Shown here: one piece after another, positions 12,134 to 27,100 of the stretch
Numbering within the stretch: the first letter of the stretch is position 1
How the letters are laid out: every line of letters starts with the position of its first letter
DNA from: Owenia fusiformis
Taxonomy: Eukaryota; Annelida; Polychaeta; Sabellida; Oweniidae
Assembly: GCA_903813345.2 (NCBI GenBank)
Contig: CAIIXF020000002.1
Span: forward strand, 29,023,223 to 29,087,222
DNA length: 64,000 nucleotides
Reading direction: 5' to 3'
Notes under the pieces: model-generated
The model's input: the letters and a program-made list of their open reading frames with translations, nothing else
Database searches by the model: none
Told to the model about the DNA's origin: nothing
Position numbers and translations under genes: made by a program

Positions 12134-12192
12134 TCATTCCGATCTATTTTCTAGTAAATCTAGCAATCTTTTCAGTACTTCTCGTTTTTTAT
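12134..12192 (-). CDS. Terminal exon, basic C-terminal tail (right copy)
   Basis: This 59-base exon follows the acceptor atgttttccag. It encodes the same KKREVLKRLLDLLENRSE tail as the left copy and ends in TGA. The antisense frame is also open in both arms, but it is not supported as a gene. Confidence 0.7.
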
Positions 12193-15100
12193 CTGGAAAA
12201 CATGTGTACAACGAATGCATTTACACTCCCTTCCATAAGTGTGGCAACCCTAGCTCCCCCATTGGACTACGTGTTAAAGCCTCTTTACCTTTGAATTTTT
12301 ATTTACTTAACCTGCGATGAAAATACTATTAATGAAAACGTAATTTGACTTTATTTCCAATACCTCTAATTTTTCAATTCTTTTCCTAATTATAGTAATT
12401 TAATAAATTTCTTTTCATCTCATGTATCTTTCATGAATTTTTGGTTCAACTTTTCTAAGACTTCTAAAATTCACTGTTAATCAATGTTTGCCATTTTTGA
12501 ATGAATTGTGAAATTCGTTGACTTTTTAAGGTCAGGGAAATCATTTTGGTTTCCATTCCACTGATATTTTTCTGACCAAGACAACCCCATTTAACATAAA
12601 ATATGGCCCTAAAGTCCCCCAAGTCTATACCTTGTCTCTCGTGAAAGGTCCAATCAGCACTACTGATGAGAGAAACTCCCATCTTCCTTGAGGATTCGCT
12701 GAGAATACAGACTTGCCGTTTTGCCATGTAATCCGCGGACATGCACCATTTCTTCTGGGCACATTTTTCAATGCACTCCTTTTCAGTCAGTCCTATCAAT
12801 AAACATAGTGCATGTCCCATTATATGGTTCGATTCAAACAGTAAATGATTCAGCAATTAGGTCATTAAATGTCATTTTTCAAAACATGTTTTGCAATTGG
12901 GTCTTGCATAATTAAATGATATACATGTTTAAGGATTTATCATGTTCAATTAATAAAATAAAACCTTTGAGTTCATCCTTGTTGTTTCCGGGGAGGTATT
13001 TCCCTTTCTCTGTGGTAAAATCTGACACACCATTCCCTGATGATGGTGTGTCAGTGTCTGTCTCAGTGTTTGTGTCTTTATCTACGTCTGCCTTAACACT
13101 ACTGTCACTGGGAGACCCTCCTATGAAACAAGAATTATAGCCATTAACAATGTGTTTTACAGAATGATTTGGCGTTTTTGCTATTTGACATCATGTTGTA
13201 TTGTCGTTATCCAGTGTTGTTTGACATCGTTATGTATTGTTGTTATGTGATGTAATTGTTTGACATTATGTTGTATTGCAGTTAACCAGTGTTGTTTGAC
13301 ATCGAAATGTATTGTTGTTATGTGATGTAGTTGTTTGACATTATGTTGTATTGTAGTTAACCAGTGTTGTTTGACATCGAAATATATTTTTGTTATTTGG
13401 TGTAGTTGTTTGACATTATGTTGTATTGTAGTTAACAAGTTTTATTTGAAATTAGAATGCATTACCTGTTCTCTCATAAAAGTCCCAGTCACGACTGGAG
13501 TCGGACCTTATAGTTGCCTTACTCCTTGGGGTTGCTGTCTGGATGCATACATTACCGCTATTCTGATAGTCAACTGCTTTACAGTCAGCCCAGTTCTGAA
13601 ATCAAATGTCCAAATTCCTAGAGTCCAAGGTCAACTTAACAAAAGGTCGGACCAACTCAAGGTCAACCTGACGCTTATAGGTTGACTTAACACAACTCAG
13701 ATCAACTCGAGGTCAACCTAACCCTATAGGTCAACTTAACATAAGGTCAGATCAACTCGAGGTCAACCTAACACCTATAGGTCAACTTAACACAAGGACA
13801 GATCAACTAAAGGTCAACCTAACCCCTATAGGTCAACTTAACATAAGGTCAGATCAACTCAAGGTCAACCTAACTCCTATAGGTCAACTTAACACAAGGA
13901 CAGATCAACTCGAGGTCAACCTAACCCCTATAGATCAACTTAACAGAAGGTCAGATCAACTCGAGGTCAACCTAACCCATATAGGTCAACTTAACACACG
14001 GTCAGATCAACTCGAGGTCAACCTAACCCCTATAGGTCAAATTAACAGAAGGTCAGATCAACTCAAAGTCGACCTAACCTCTATAAGCCGATTCAACTCA
14101 AACTCAAATAAACTATATCACGAGGGGAAAGTGTACCCGTGTATATACACCCTACCGCCGAGCAAAGACCCGAAGATGTCTGAAAATGTAGGGGATAAGT
14201 TAATTAACTCCTGTTTTATATTATAGAACATCTTAGTAACAATTCTAACTATCCGAGGGAATTGATAGAGGTCCAATATTACCTTTATTGTCCATTTTCC
14301 TATGAGATGTAGTTAACCAAACATTTGATAGGCGGTATATGCGTGTCTTGCTCGGCGGTAGGTTGTATATACACGGGTACACTTTCCCCTCGTGTATATG
14401 GTATAGAAAAATACTTAATAATATTAATTGAAGATCTACTAAAGATAAACTCGGGGTTGCCTCAACAAAAGGTCATCAACAACTAGTCTCATTTAGTTTC
14501 CACTTAAACATAATATTAGCTTGTCTTTTCCTACATTTTCTAACTACCATCATTAGTACATGGTGTTTAAAAGTATTATTGTTTTCTTAATTTACCAGAC
14601 AGTCTTGGAGACACTGTTCTACTGTTTTCCCACTGCGAACGTGGTCATTTTCCCCTGCCATATACTTCCCAGCATGCTTTGTAAATTGTTGGACAGGGGA
14701 GGTACCTGCTTCTGGGTTGGGTGGTTTTCCTCCGTCGGAGTTGGGCTCTTCTATACATTTAATAATTAAGAGGAATGATAAGATTAGCATTTGAATACAA
14801 CAATAGCAAATGTTTGACCAAAATTACGTTTAAGTCACAATAGTTTGATAAAATTGCAGTGCAACTATAAATACAATGAATGTAGTACAATCATGTATTC
14901 ATATCATGTACAGGGTGTTCAAAAAAAAATGCAACCCAAAGAAATCGCTATATCTTGGAAAATACTTATCCAAATGTGTTCATTTTTTCAGGAAAGAAAG
15001 AAGAGACTATGTGTGTATAGCTCTTGCTGTTACTTAGTTGTAAAACATGATGTTTTGGACACCTTCTCAAAAGACATTAGTATTGGAAAGATACAAAAAA

Positions 15101-18100
15101 CGCAACCAGAGGTGACTGCCAGAGCAATAAACCCTAATAACTTTCTTACCATGGTGTTTTGGCACTTCAGATTCACCACAAATTATCTTCAAATAATGAA
15201 TAGTGAATTGGGGTAGTTTCATTAAAATCACTCCAGGGACTTTACCGTCATGGTCAGAATGCCTTAAGTCTTAAGTCTGGCTGAACCAGGGTGTTTGACT
15301 GGGTTTTGAAAGCATTTCGACCAAAACTGTAAAGTCCCTGGAGTGATTTTGATTTCACTCTACAGATTTATCATACATTGAATGAAGATGATTTGTGCCA
15401 AATTTGAATAGCCAAAACACTATGGTCAGAAAGTTATTTGGTTTTATTGCTGCGGCAGTAGTCTCTGACTGCGTTTTTCGTATCTTTCCAATACTAATGT
15501 TTTTTGAGCATTTGTCCAAGGCATCATGTTTTACAACTAACTAACAACATGAGCTATACATACACAGTCTCTTCTTTCTTTCCTGAAAAAATGAACACAA
15601 TTGGACTAGTATTTTCCAAGATATAGCGATTTCTTTGGGTTGCGTTTTTTTTGAACACCCTGTATATTCACGTATAGCAAGGCATTTGTAAACTATATAA
15701 CAGAACCATCCTCCAAATGCAGTGCTCCAGACATCATCCACTCCGTTTCTTCCTTCTTCCGTGGTTATGGAAGTACGAGGTACGAGTTCTGGAGGCCTGT
15801 GTTTGGAGGATGGAACAGAACCTGAGAAAACCATTGGTAGCTGTAGCGCATCATATATGTTAAGCAATGGTATATTTTAAAGTGGTATAATATTGTTATT
15901 ATGTAAATATACGTGAAAATTGACAGATTAATGAGAAAATGAATTATTGATTTACCATACTGTTTTATTCATTAGTGTATAATTATTATATATCAAACTT
16001 ATTCAACGTTTCAGCTTTGACGCCATAATTATAGTAAGCAAAGCTTTTGTATTCGCAAACGCGGATTGCGTAAAAAATCATGTTTAGTCATGCAATGATA
16101 TAAAGCAATTTAATCAAGGAATTCACGGTCAATGTATGATTGAGACTCTTCTAGTGCTTAGGTATAGATCGTCTCAACTAGATAATCAATTGTAATATGT
16201 TTGTTTTTCTGTGAACGAATTAATCAAAGATAAGTTTACTTCATGTACAAAACGATTAACCACAACATTAATATACGAGGTCTAAAATGATTTTGATATG
16301 GAACAAACTGTTGAAAGAATCAAACGATGATCATTCTGAATTCTAAGAAAAGAAAAATCTCACAATTCGCCACAAACCGGTAGCATAGTACAAATTACAG
16401 TTCAAAGTGTGTTTGAATTTTTTACACACCCTGTATCTGACGAAACTGCGTTGAAAATAAGCAATACAATTTGTACTGACTAGTTTGATTGCTCAAGCAC
16501 TTGTATTGATACCTAATTTCTCCATATAAATCCATCCTGCTACATTTATCAATGAAAAATCCCTTCCAGCAGTTGATGTGCTGATGATGCACAGTTCTAG
16601 TCTGGAAGAGTAATCCACTGATTTACACTCAGGCCTGCTATCACACAGCTCTGTACATTTTTCCTTCGTAGCGACGCCTCGCAATTCTTTTGTGTTGTGA
16701 CCTGGTAGTAGTTTTCCATCTTCATATTTGTATTTTCTTCGGGTTGATGGGGTAGAAGGAGCTGACATAGCTGTAGCAAACGAGGGAAGACGTACAAAAG
16801 CTAAAGCATGCACGAGAAGCTTAAATCTTATAAAAAGATTTATGTATGCATTTAAAGGATCTCAGTGACAATATTCAGTGTGTACCTGTCCCTCTTATAG
16901 CAAGTTAAAAGGACAAAACCATATCGAATCAAATAGAGTACCCTCAATAGCAAACGGTACACAATTCTCTAAAGGAGTCTCATTATTTGTAGAAAAATGC
17001 ATGTATGTAGCATTTTAAGCAATCAAAGAATACCAAATGACAAAATAGATTGTTAACTTTAGGAAATCATTCTAATCATCCTTATACCAAAGAAATCATA
17101 TGGAGCAAAAGACACTTGTTTTCAAAATGATGTATTAGCAAATTGGTTCACTATACAAAATTAAGAAAAAAGCAAGGCAATGTATATGCATTTCAATAAT
17201 TAATACCTGACTTCTCCATATAAGTCCACCCTGCCACCTTAAGCAAAGAAAAAAATCTCCCCAGTTGTCGATGTGCTGATGATGCACAACTCTAGTTTGG
17301 ATGAATAGTCTACTGATTTGCAATCAGATTTACTATCACACAGCTATGTACATTTTTCCATTGATGTCACACCTCGTAGTTCTTTAGAGTTGTGACCCGG
17401 TAATAGGTATCCTTTTCGTTCAGAGTAACTGCCGGTGGATGTCAGAGTCATACTGTCATCATCAATATTGGATGACTCTTCTGCTAAATAAGTACAATCA
17501 TGCATAAACCTGGTTTACCTTATGTTACCTACATGGTCACATTACATCGATCTTCAACACGATGCAAGTTTGAACAGAATACTCATTGGCCGGACACCAG
17601 TACCGAAAATCGGAACAAATGTGACAATGGCATAATATGTACATTTTTTATTATAGGTATTAATGAATGCCATTCGGTACTAGTTCGTATAAAGCCAACT
17701 GAGCAAAATGTGGGTATGAAGCAATCTTTGAAATTTGAATCAAATATATATTTGATTTTGAATATTGAACATGTCTCTGAAAAGGCTCCGCCCATTCCAA
17801 GCTGTAAATAGGCGAGTAAAGCATTAATTTCTTTGCAAGAATGTAGATTGGATCACAATCTCCTGACAATAGATGTATAATTTCATGACTTTTGCCCAGG
17901 GTAGGTAAAAGCATTATCTATTCCATTTTTATTGGGTACACCAATTACCCACAATGCATTAGTTTGATATCATATTAAAACTAAGAATTCCCATGATGCA
18001 TTATTCTTGGTCTGCCTGCACTGTACCTGATCTTAAGCTTTCACTTCTTGAAACTAAAATCATAGCAAAGTACAAGATAGTAATGTTCATTTGCATTCCC

Positions 18101-21100
18101 TTTTAATCTATAATTGACTAATTGATTAATTTAAGAACTTGCATCTACGATAATTTGTGCCCCGACATTGCTTTTTTATTCGAGTTGAATTTTTCAAACA
18201 AGTGGGTACACACCTACTGATTCATCTGCCCCTTTCTCTATGTACACCCAACCAGAAACCGATTTCAGCTGTGCGTCCTTGGCAGTTGATTTGCTCAATA
18301 TACAAATAAAGCCGGAGTAGTCAAGGGACTTACAGCTTACATCCTACACATTGAAAGTAAAAATAAAGTCTTGCTTCAAGACCCTGCCCCTTTATCTACT
18401 TTAACAACAGTTGTACAATAGATACAGGTCCATGGTCTTGGAGCAAGACTAGAACTACTGGATACGAAAATGAAAGATATTACTATAGAATCAATGAAGA
18501 TATTCTGGTAAAATGTAGAGAATGAACGATACATAAAATACCGTATATCACAATCAAATATGACAGATATAATTCCCTTCAATAGTGTATGGGGCTTAAA
18601 ATTAAACATGAAATTTAAGTAAGAAACTACCTTTCTACATTCATCCATGCATTCCTCCCTAGTAACGCCAGTTATTTCTCTGTCATTTTTTCCAGACAAA
18701 AGCTTGTCTGGGTGTATTGACCACGAAATTGATGATAGGGGTACTTTAACTGGTTTCCCCACTGCAATGGGATCCTTTACCTTTCCAGAGTCAATGGGAA
18801 TGTTGATAAAATCTCCACCTCCACCATTTGGAGGCGTTGGTAAGTTAGGCTTAAGGAGTTGTTTTGTGACTGAAATGACAGATATGTATTCATTATATAT
18901 GAGCTTAGTAATTAAGTAATAAGTAAGTACCATGAACAGCCACTTAAAGAATCATATAATATTTTCGACCAGTAATTCTTTTTTAAAATCAACAGTCATA
19001 TTGTACTTGTATTTACTTTAGAGGCAATGACAAAATTCATTTGATCAAACTTTTTGTTCACTGTGTCCGTCATTTATTTGTATCGCTTGAAGTCGCAACA
19101 TATTTGTCAACTTCAAAGAATATCAAAGTATATTAAAACAACTTTAATTATGTCAAAAAGATATGTCGAGCCCTATTGGTAAAAAATATATTTAAGTGGG
19201 TTGCATTTTGGTACACCCTGTATTGCACTATTGAATCAAATTGAGAACGTTGCAAATGTCAAATAATATCCTCTACCATATCTGAAAAGTGATCACTATT
19301 TTCAATTTTCCCATCCATTTTTATCATTGGTTAAATTGGCAATTATAAAATTACTAATTAAATAGGATACATACCTTTCCCTTTGATGGCAATGTCGTCA
19401 ATTGCCATGTCAGAGCTCCATTGTTTAGGACCTAGTTCACCTTCAAATACGATACTCTGTCGACCAGGGTTTAGAGGCACAGCCGTCCTATTCCAATGGA
19501 AGGATTGCTCACCTGTTTATATACAGTTTTTAGAAGTGTTAAACATATAAGTTTTCATTTTCTCGGAGAAACATGCTTGTTGACCAGTATAAATGACGCA
19601 TGTGTCAATTTCCTTCCTGTACAGGGCGTATCAAAAAAACGCAACAAGTAGTTTTCTCGTAAAATCACAAAACTAGTGATGACTACATCAATTTCATTTA
19701 ATGTACCATAAAGCCACGTCTCTCCTCTTTGCAATGATATGTTATTCATTCAGATGTGGCACTGGTTGGGTGAGAAATCCTTCCATTTGCACAGTGGGTC
19801 AAAATCGGCTCTGCACCAAGTTTTAGATATTGAAAAAATCAGTGCAAGGGCTAAGTGCCAATGAAAGTTCCCCTGACTTGAATTGTTGTGACTTTTTATT
19901 TTGGAGCTATCTCGGAAGCATCTGTGCTCACAATTCCTCCACCAGATATTGCAAAACCTCGAGAAAGATTTGCCCATGGGCTGCTTTTCTTTGCTTTAAC
20001 CCACACATGATTCAGGGCTGAACCATGCATGACGTGGATAGATGAGCGCATCTTTATGTGCAAGGAAGTGGTGGCAATTTGGAGGGGTATAGGATGTTTT
20101 CTTGCAAGAGTATGAGTATGAACACTTTACTGTCTATGCAATACCTGTCACACCTTCTCCCAATAGCCCCTATGCCCCTTGTACTGACTTTTGTAATGTT
20201 TTAAACTTGGGTCCGATCTGAAATTTGCCCCACTTTGCAAAATTAATGATTATTCGCCCAGAGATGACTCCCTGTGAATGAATGATATTCCATTACAAAG
20301 AAGAGTGATTTGGCTTTTGGTACATTGAATTAAAAGGATGCAGTCAGCATTGGTTTTATGTTTTCATCCAATATTGCATCAGGCTCCGTACACTGACTTT
20401 TGCAATGTTTATAACTTGGCCCGAAGCTAATTTTGACCCACTTTGCAAATTGAATGATTACTCGCCCAACCATGACCATATATCAATGAATGATATTTCA
20501 TTGTAAAGATGAGACACATGGCTTTATGGTGCATTGAATGAAATCAATGCTGTTATCACTGGTTTTGTGCTTTTCCAAGATAACAATCTGTTGCGTTTTT
20601 TTTATACGCACTGTATAGGTAATCCAAAGTGCTTTTAAATTTCAAGAAAGGTCATTCGATTTCTAGATGCAGTATGTGATGAAGTTTTTAATCTGGCACT
20701 TTGGAGATTGGGGTGTGTTTTTGTTCAAGAGAGCCTTGGTACGCTTTACTTAAGATGAAAAATCTTATTCTTACGTCACAATTAATATGCAAATGAGTAT
20801 TAATTTAGTGTTAGTTAACCCCTTTTGATACACAGTTGTAAATTTTGTTTCTGGGAAATTTTTAACTTACCATTAATTGACCAAAGCAGAGATTCACGGC
20901 CATCTTTCTGAGAATACACGTTTAGTGATCCTATTCCAGGACCACACATGTGCCAATAGAATTCAACACTTGACCCGGAACTGACGTCAAACGTAGGAGA
21001 AATCAAGCGCGCTTTCTGACCTGGCTTTTTCTTGCTTCCATCGGTGTACATATAGTAACCTAAAAATAAAATAATTTTGGATGAGCTTTTGAAGTATTTC

Positions 21101-24100
21101 TTAAATCATATTCTGTACTTCACTACACCTCAATTTCTTGCACAATAATCCAATAACCCCCATGGCCAAAACACTTTCAAAATCATGCAGTTTTTCACCA
21201 TTTTGACCCACTTTCTGGTTTATACTTTTTAATCATGCAAGTCCAATGTCCTAAACTTTTAATTTGAACATAAAATGAATGCACACACCTGTGTCTCGTC
21301 CCCCAGTGGTATGGTCACCAGCTGGTCCTGTTTGACCATCAGGGGTTCCCCCTGCATTCTTCGTCCATGTAAAGTCAGCCTTTAGATCGTTTGAGAACCC
21401 ACAGTCATCCTCTTCAAAGTCGCATTGGAAAACCACTCCTGTTGGTGTCTCACCTTCAATATTAAAAGAAAACTTTCGCTGTATAATCTTAATGATAATT
21501 GCATGGACGCTATCCTAAAGGGGTGTAAATCATTATAGCTGTCCTTAAAGCTTAATTATACCCAGCAAATCTACAACCTGGTTGTAATATTGGAACACGG
21601 TTTAACAGTTCATATACGGGTACTCATATTGTGTAATGTTAATTTTAGCTGTATGGTAAACGTGGGACAATTTGTAAGGTTAGTAGGAAGGAGCACTGTG
21701 TCTTTTTTAATGAAGTCATTCCTGTTGAAAGACCCATGAGGTAAACTCTGTAAGGATAAATATAAACGAACTACACGGGAGAAACCAAAAAGTATTGAAA
21801 GATAGCTATAAAAGGAACAAAATAGCTTGAGCATATAGCAGTACATGTAGTCAAACATCCCAAGCATCCCGATCCCAAAAAAGCCAGTTTAACGTATAAC
21901 AGATATAAAGCCTCTCACTTTTTACAACCCCAGAGAACAATACATAGAACATTTATAGTGATGTCTTCACATTAAAATTTTAGATTAAGATATAGCTGTG
22001 TTGTAAAGAAAGAGGTGTCTTACAGGAATCGCCTGTGTACTCCTTGGGACAGTGACAGATACACCCAGTGTTTGGTAGCAGAGTTCCTCCGTTTTGACAT
22101 ACGTAGTTGCTGGGACACTTCTGCGGAGATCCTGAAATGCGTTAGGTATAACTAATAACAATTACTAATGTGATGAAAACAATTTCATTTAATTACATTT
22201 TATTTATAATGATCGAACAGTTGCAGAATACAAGGTGACACATTATTCTAGAACTCTCTTAATTATGGCGATTATGAAATGTTGTGTTGATAGCTAATTC
22301 AACGCGTAAATCAGTGATGTACTCACTGCAAAGCCCATTGTCACATTGGCTCTTGTCGGGTGGACATTGCGAACACTTCGGACCCTCCTTGAAAATCTTC
22401 TTGTTCTGCCAATGCCTGTTATTTGAATAGTATAACCAAAACGTAATAGCAAAAGTTGAACTGAATTCATTTTATTTTGAACAAATTTTCAAGCAATCCA
22501 TTACTCAGTCAAGTCAATATTCGAAAATAAAAATCTCAAAAATCGTACATCTTCGGTTTCCAAAATAATTTGTGAGGTGGCTATTAAGATGATAATACAC
22601 ATTTTAACGCATTAATTTTGAGTACATCTCGAATCCATTCTCAACAATGCGTTTTCGAAATAAGTATTCGAAATGTTTGAGTTCGGGATGATAAAAGTAC
22701 GTTAAGATATATAGCTCCTTAACAAATTCCTTTGGGAACAAGATATAGAATCAAAAGCATATTCTTCTTATTTACTTCCTGACACATGCCAACGAATGTT
22801 ACATAAGTAAATATCTCCGTTTTAAATAATTTTGTAAACGTTGTTCTCTACAGGTGCCATTTTTTATAATTAGGAAACAAAATTGAGCATTTTGCATTTC
22901 TAAATTGATAAGTTTCTTGGATTAAACTTAACCGTTGACGATTTAAGTCATTAATAATATTTCCCTTAGTGATCCCATGCTAAATAGACAGTAAATGGGT
23001 CAATGTTTTATGTTCAACCTTGTTTTCATGACTTTTAGACACGAGTCGACAATTATGTAGGAAATTTCTGTTCCAGATGTAAGCGTGTCAATTCTTGTTT
23101 TTGCACAATATTTAGCCTTTTATAATGATAGATCGCCAAAATCTGCATGTACCTCTCAATGAGGCGATATGTTTTTAAATTAACAGATGTATGCTATAAA
23201 CACAAACAAAAATTCAAACCACCCGCTATTATTTTGATTGCACAAGACGAAATTTCCACTCCCGGGGAGCATTTTGGTAACACTTTGAAGGAGGATTCTT
23301 GAAAAATCGTTCGAATTTTCACAAAAGGTTTCTAGCAGTGTCATTGCTTTGTTTAAGCCTCGACTAATATCATACTCAAATCCGAAACCATAATTATAAA
23401 TTGAAATGAAACATTAAACGCACCAGGTTATATGCTAAACAGTTTCGAGAATTGATGATTTGAGTTAACTGTGGTTATTTATATAAATGTAAGTCGGCAT
23501 GTATTCGACAGTTAATGTACACACATGATGTATGCATCAACGTGTGACTTAAATATCAATTCGTGACCATCATATTTGGCTTTCAAAAATTAAGTTGGAA
23601 GTTACAGTGGTAATTGGAGATTAACGAAAACGTCAATCACATCCAAATATCCGAACGACGTCAAGTATTAACAATACACTTTTCGTGCATCTCGAACAAG
23701 GCAAGGTTCTGTTATCAAGCAATGTATATTCCGAAAGATAAAATTCACAAATATCAACAAATTTCATTGAGTAGGAGATTACATTCGAAATCACAACTTT
23801 CAAAATATTTGTTTTAACCAAGAATTTTAAGATCTTAAAACATGTTGTTAGTTTTTCAAACCGCATATCCTCATTTACGTTCTTTGACAAGGATGAATCC
23901 ATTTGAAAACATTGATTTTCTTGATTATTCTTCAAAACCACCCTTGAAATATGAGTATGTACTGATATTACAGTGTAAATTGACACGAATTTGTTTGCTC
24001 CATATCATGAAAAAATAAATGCAGTACCATCTTTCAATATTCGAAAACAGAAAGTTCATTCTGTATGTAAACAAGCAAAAATACATTTATGGTTGGTTAA

Positions 24101-27100
24101 TAATGGAAAATGACGAATAACATACATCTTTTGAAGTAGGGGTATACAGGGACATAGTGGAAATTCAGAAATTTAGGCCATATCCCCAAGATTGCTTCAC
24201 CAATATGTAACAGAACATCAAAATTATTATTTACACGTTTGCTGATAGGTTTAGTGAAAATAATTAACCAGAGGTTTACTTCAATTGTGGCATCATTCTT
24301 AGTAAATATTGATGAACATACGAATATCGAATGTTGACTAAGTTACTTGACTTGACCGTACTACTGGATTTTACTATTCTGCTATTGGCCGATTTGACCT
24401 CAACTCGAAATTTCTGAAAATCTAACTATAATATTCATTATGTCCAAGTATATAGTAATTGTCTCGTAAGTAGTTCAGAAGGGTGATCTACAAGCGGATA
24501 TCTACAACAACAGATAAATGATATTATTAGATTTTGATTGGTTAGTCAAAATCCTCAAGATTTTCAGAGAAATCTTTTTCGAGATTATGATATCGCATAT
24601 CATACTAGTTCTACAATATGTGAGAAAATTAACTTAGAAGATTGTTTTTATATTATTGCTTTCTTATTTCTTACCCTGGTAAGTAGTTGCAAACAACATA
24701 GTACCAATGGATTTCATAATCGGGATATGCATTTTTGAGGCGTTCGCAATATGATATGCCACATCCCATACGATCCGTCCCAGCCCATGCAAACTGAAAG
24801 AGCAAATTGTTTTTAGTTTGCGTGATTAATGTGCAAAAAATATGGTCAAAAGTATTACAAGATGGTAGTGCATTTTTGAAACCCACTTTTTGTTTTCAAA
24901 ATAATCTGTTTCATTGCGTTAGTCATATACTTTAGTGTAGCACACATGGCACACTGCATACTCTCACATTTACCTGTGTGTCCACGTTGCATGCATTCAT
25001 ATTCATCCTATTGTGGTGCGTTCATATTTACCCGATTGTAGTGTCCACATTACATGATTTACCTGGGTATAGTGCCGACATGGAAACTTTCATATTTACC
25101 TGGGTGTATTGTCTGCACTACATACCTTCATACATTTGTATTTATCTGGTTATAGTGTCCACACTGAATGTCTTCAATTTTTCCTGGGTGTAGTGTCCAC
25201 ATTGCATGCCTTAACACATTACCTGGGTGTAGTGTCCACATTTGCATGCCTTTGCACTTTACCAGGACGTAGTTTCCACATTGCATGACATAAAACATAA
25301 CTACGATTGTAGTGTCCACACTGCATGCCTTCATATTTACCAATAATGAATAATGTAATGTCCACATATATGTGTGTAATGTCCACATTGTATGATCTAT
25401 ATGTGTGTAATGTCCACATTTTAAGATTTACCTGTGTGTAATGTCCACACTGCTTGCCTTCACATTTCTGCGTGTAGTAATTATAGTAATTGATCTCTTC
25501 CCACCAGCTGTACATACTTCGTTCTTCATCGAAGCTCCCTAAAAGACAAGAAAGTTCAAAACAATACATTTATTAAAAATTGAGTTAAGATTCACGAATC
25601 CAAAGAATGGAAGGTCATACATGTACAATCTGGACGTATGGAATTACGATCAATCAATAAGTTTCAGGCAAATGAGATGTGCGCCATATTAAGTTGATGG
25701 ATAAGTAAGTATACAACACAACACAAATGCGTCAACCAGGTATACTAATATTAAGTTGTGCCTCTTAGGGTACGTACTCCTCTTAGGGTCTATACCTGGT
25801 ATACTAAGCTAATATACAATTTGACTATTGGTATCCCTGTCATGCATAAAAATATGAAATTTCATTCTGCCAAGCCTGGCATATGCAAATCCAGTGGGTA
25901 GTTCCGGCTACAGTGAACATTGAACATGATAACTCAAAAATAATTAATACAATTACGATAATACAAGATAAAAACTTACACGACCAGGCTTGCATATTCT
26001 GTCCAATGAACTCGTTGGGGTCTCTTCCCTGTTTGGCTAGGGTCTCACCCGGCTGTCCGTGTTTATAGACACATTTATCTGCCCAGACCTGGGCCAGTTC
26101 GGCAAGCTCTGGGTCCCAAATCTAAATAACAAATAAAATGCATGCCCATCTACGTCTGAATAGAATTTCATATTTCTGCGATAATAATGAAGATGTTGCT
26201 CAACGAACACAATTTCTGTTATGGATAAACTATGAGCACTGAGTTCTAGGAGGAATGATAGCTGAGAGCCTTGGCCCGAGGGTAAACATTCTCCTAAGAC
26301 CCAGTACGAATGGTTTATCTAACTTAAACCCCACACGGATTCTTATGGAAGATAAATGGCCCATGATCTAATTTTGGGAAAATGTGTGATGATGGAAGAA
26401 AACCCCTATTTGAGCACGTGATGCTTACGATGTAGTTCATATTCGCTGCCGAGGGTCTAGTCTTAGCTCGATGTTCATTGTGGTAGTTGACGAAATGTTC
26501 TTTTTCTTTGAAGCTTATACTGTGTTTATCTGCATCTGTCTTTAGCAGAAACTCCTTATCGTCATTCGGTGACATCCACGTGCATTTGACATCCCTGCGT
26601 CCCGAGGTTCCACGCTTTTCTGTATCAAGTATTTCTCGCAGAAATTGGGCTAGCGTTCCAGAAGAAGTGTCTTCACCTAAAAACAGATCGAGAACGAGTT
26701 AACTCGTGTTCTGGGTTTGTAAGTTTTTATAGGCGTACCAATTTGTATTTTGTTGGGTGTGATGTAATTTTTTCAAAATATCGTTAAGGTAGGCCGATTG
26801 TTGAAGATCTTTAATATTAACACTACTGTCATTTAGCTGTCTATAGACTGAGCTTATAGAGACTACAAGAACAATTTCATTACAGGCTCCTTTTTAAAGT
26901 AACATACATCTATGTACACAATACACAATTACAAAATTCAAAATATATATATTATGCAATTATAACATTATAGAAAATTAGAATAACATTTAAAGAGTTT
27001 TCCAATGAAACCATCATTCATCGGATATTGTCACAAAATGTAGGTCTTAATTAATTTAAACAGATTACAACAATTATCCTACACTTAGTGTTCTAAATGT

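Larger units (their letters stand above)
11793..21277 (-). repeat. Right arm of giant inverted duplication
   Basis: This is the mirror copy of the left arm. Exon lengths are identical for ten of the eleven shared exons. It is longer mainly because of three arm-specific inserts (14,119-14,394; 14,911-15,662; 19,622-20,613) and a longer 51-bp array. 21,277 is only the point where the partner runs out of the window; the true outer edge is not visible. Confidence 0.95.

Noticed and set aside
13181-13438. Repetitive minus-strand open frame
   Set aside because: Shadow of the 75-bp minisatellite.
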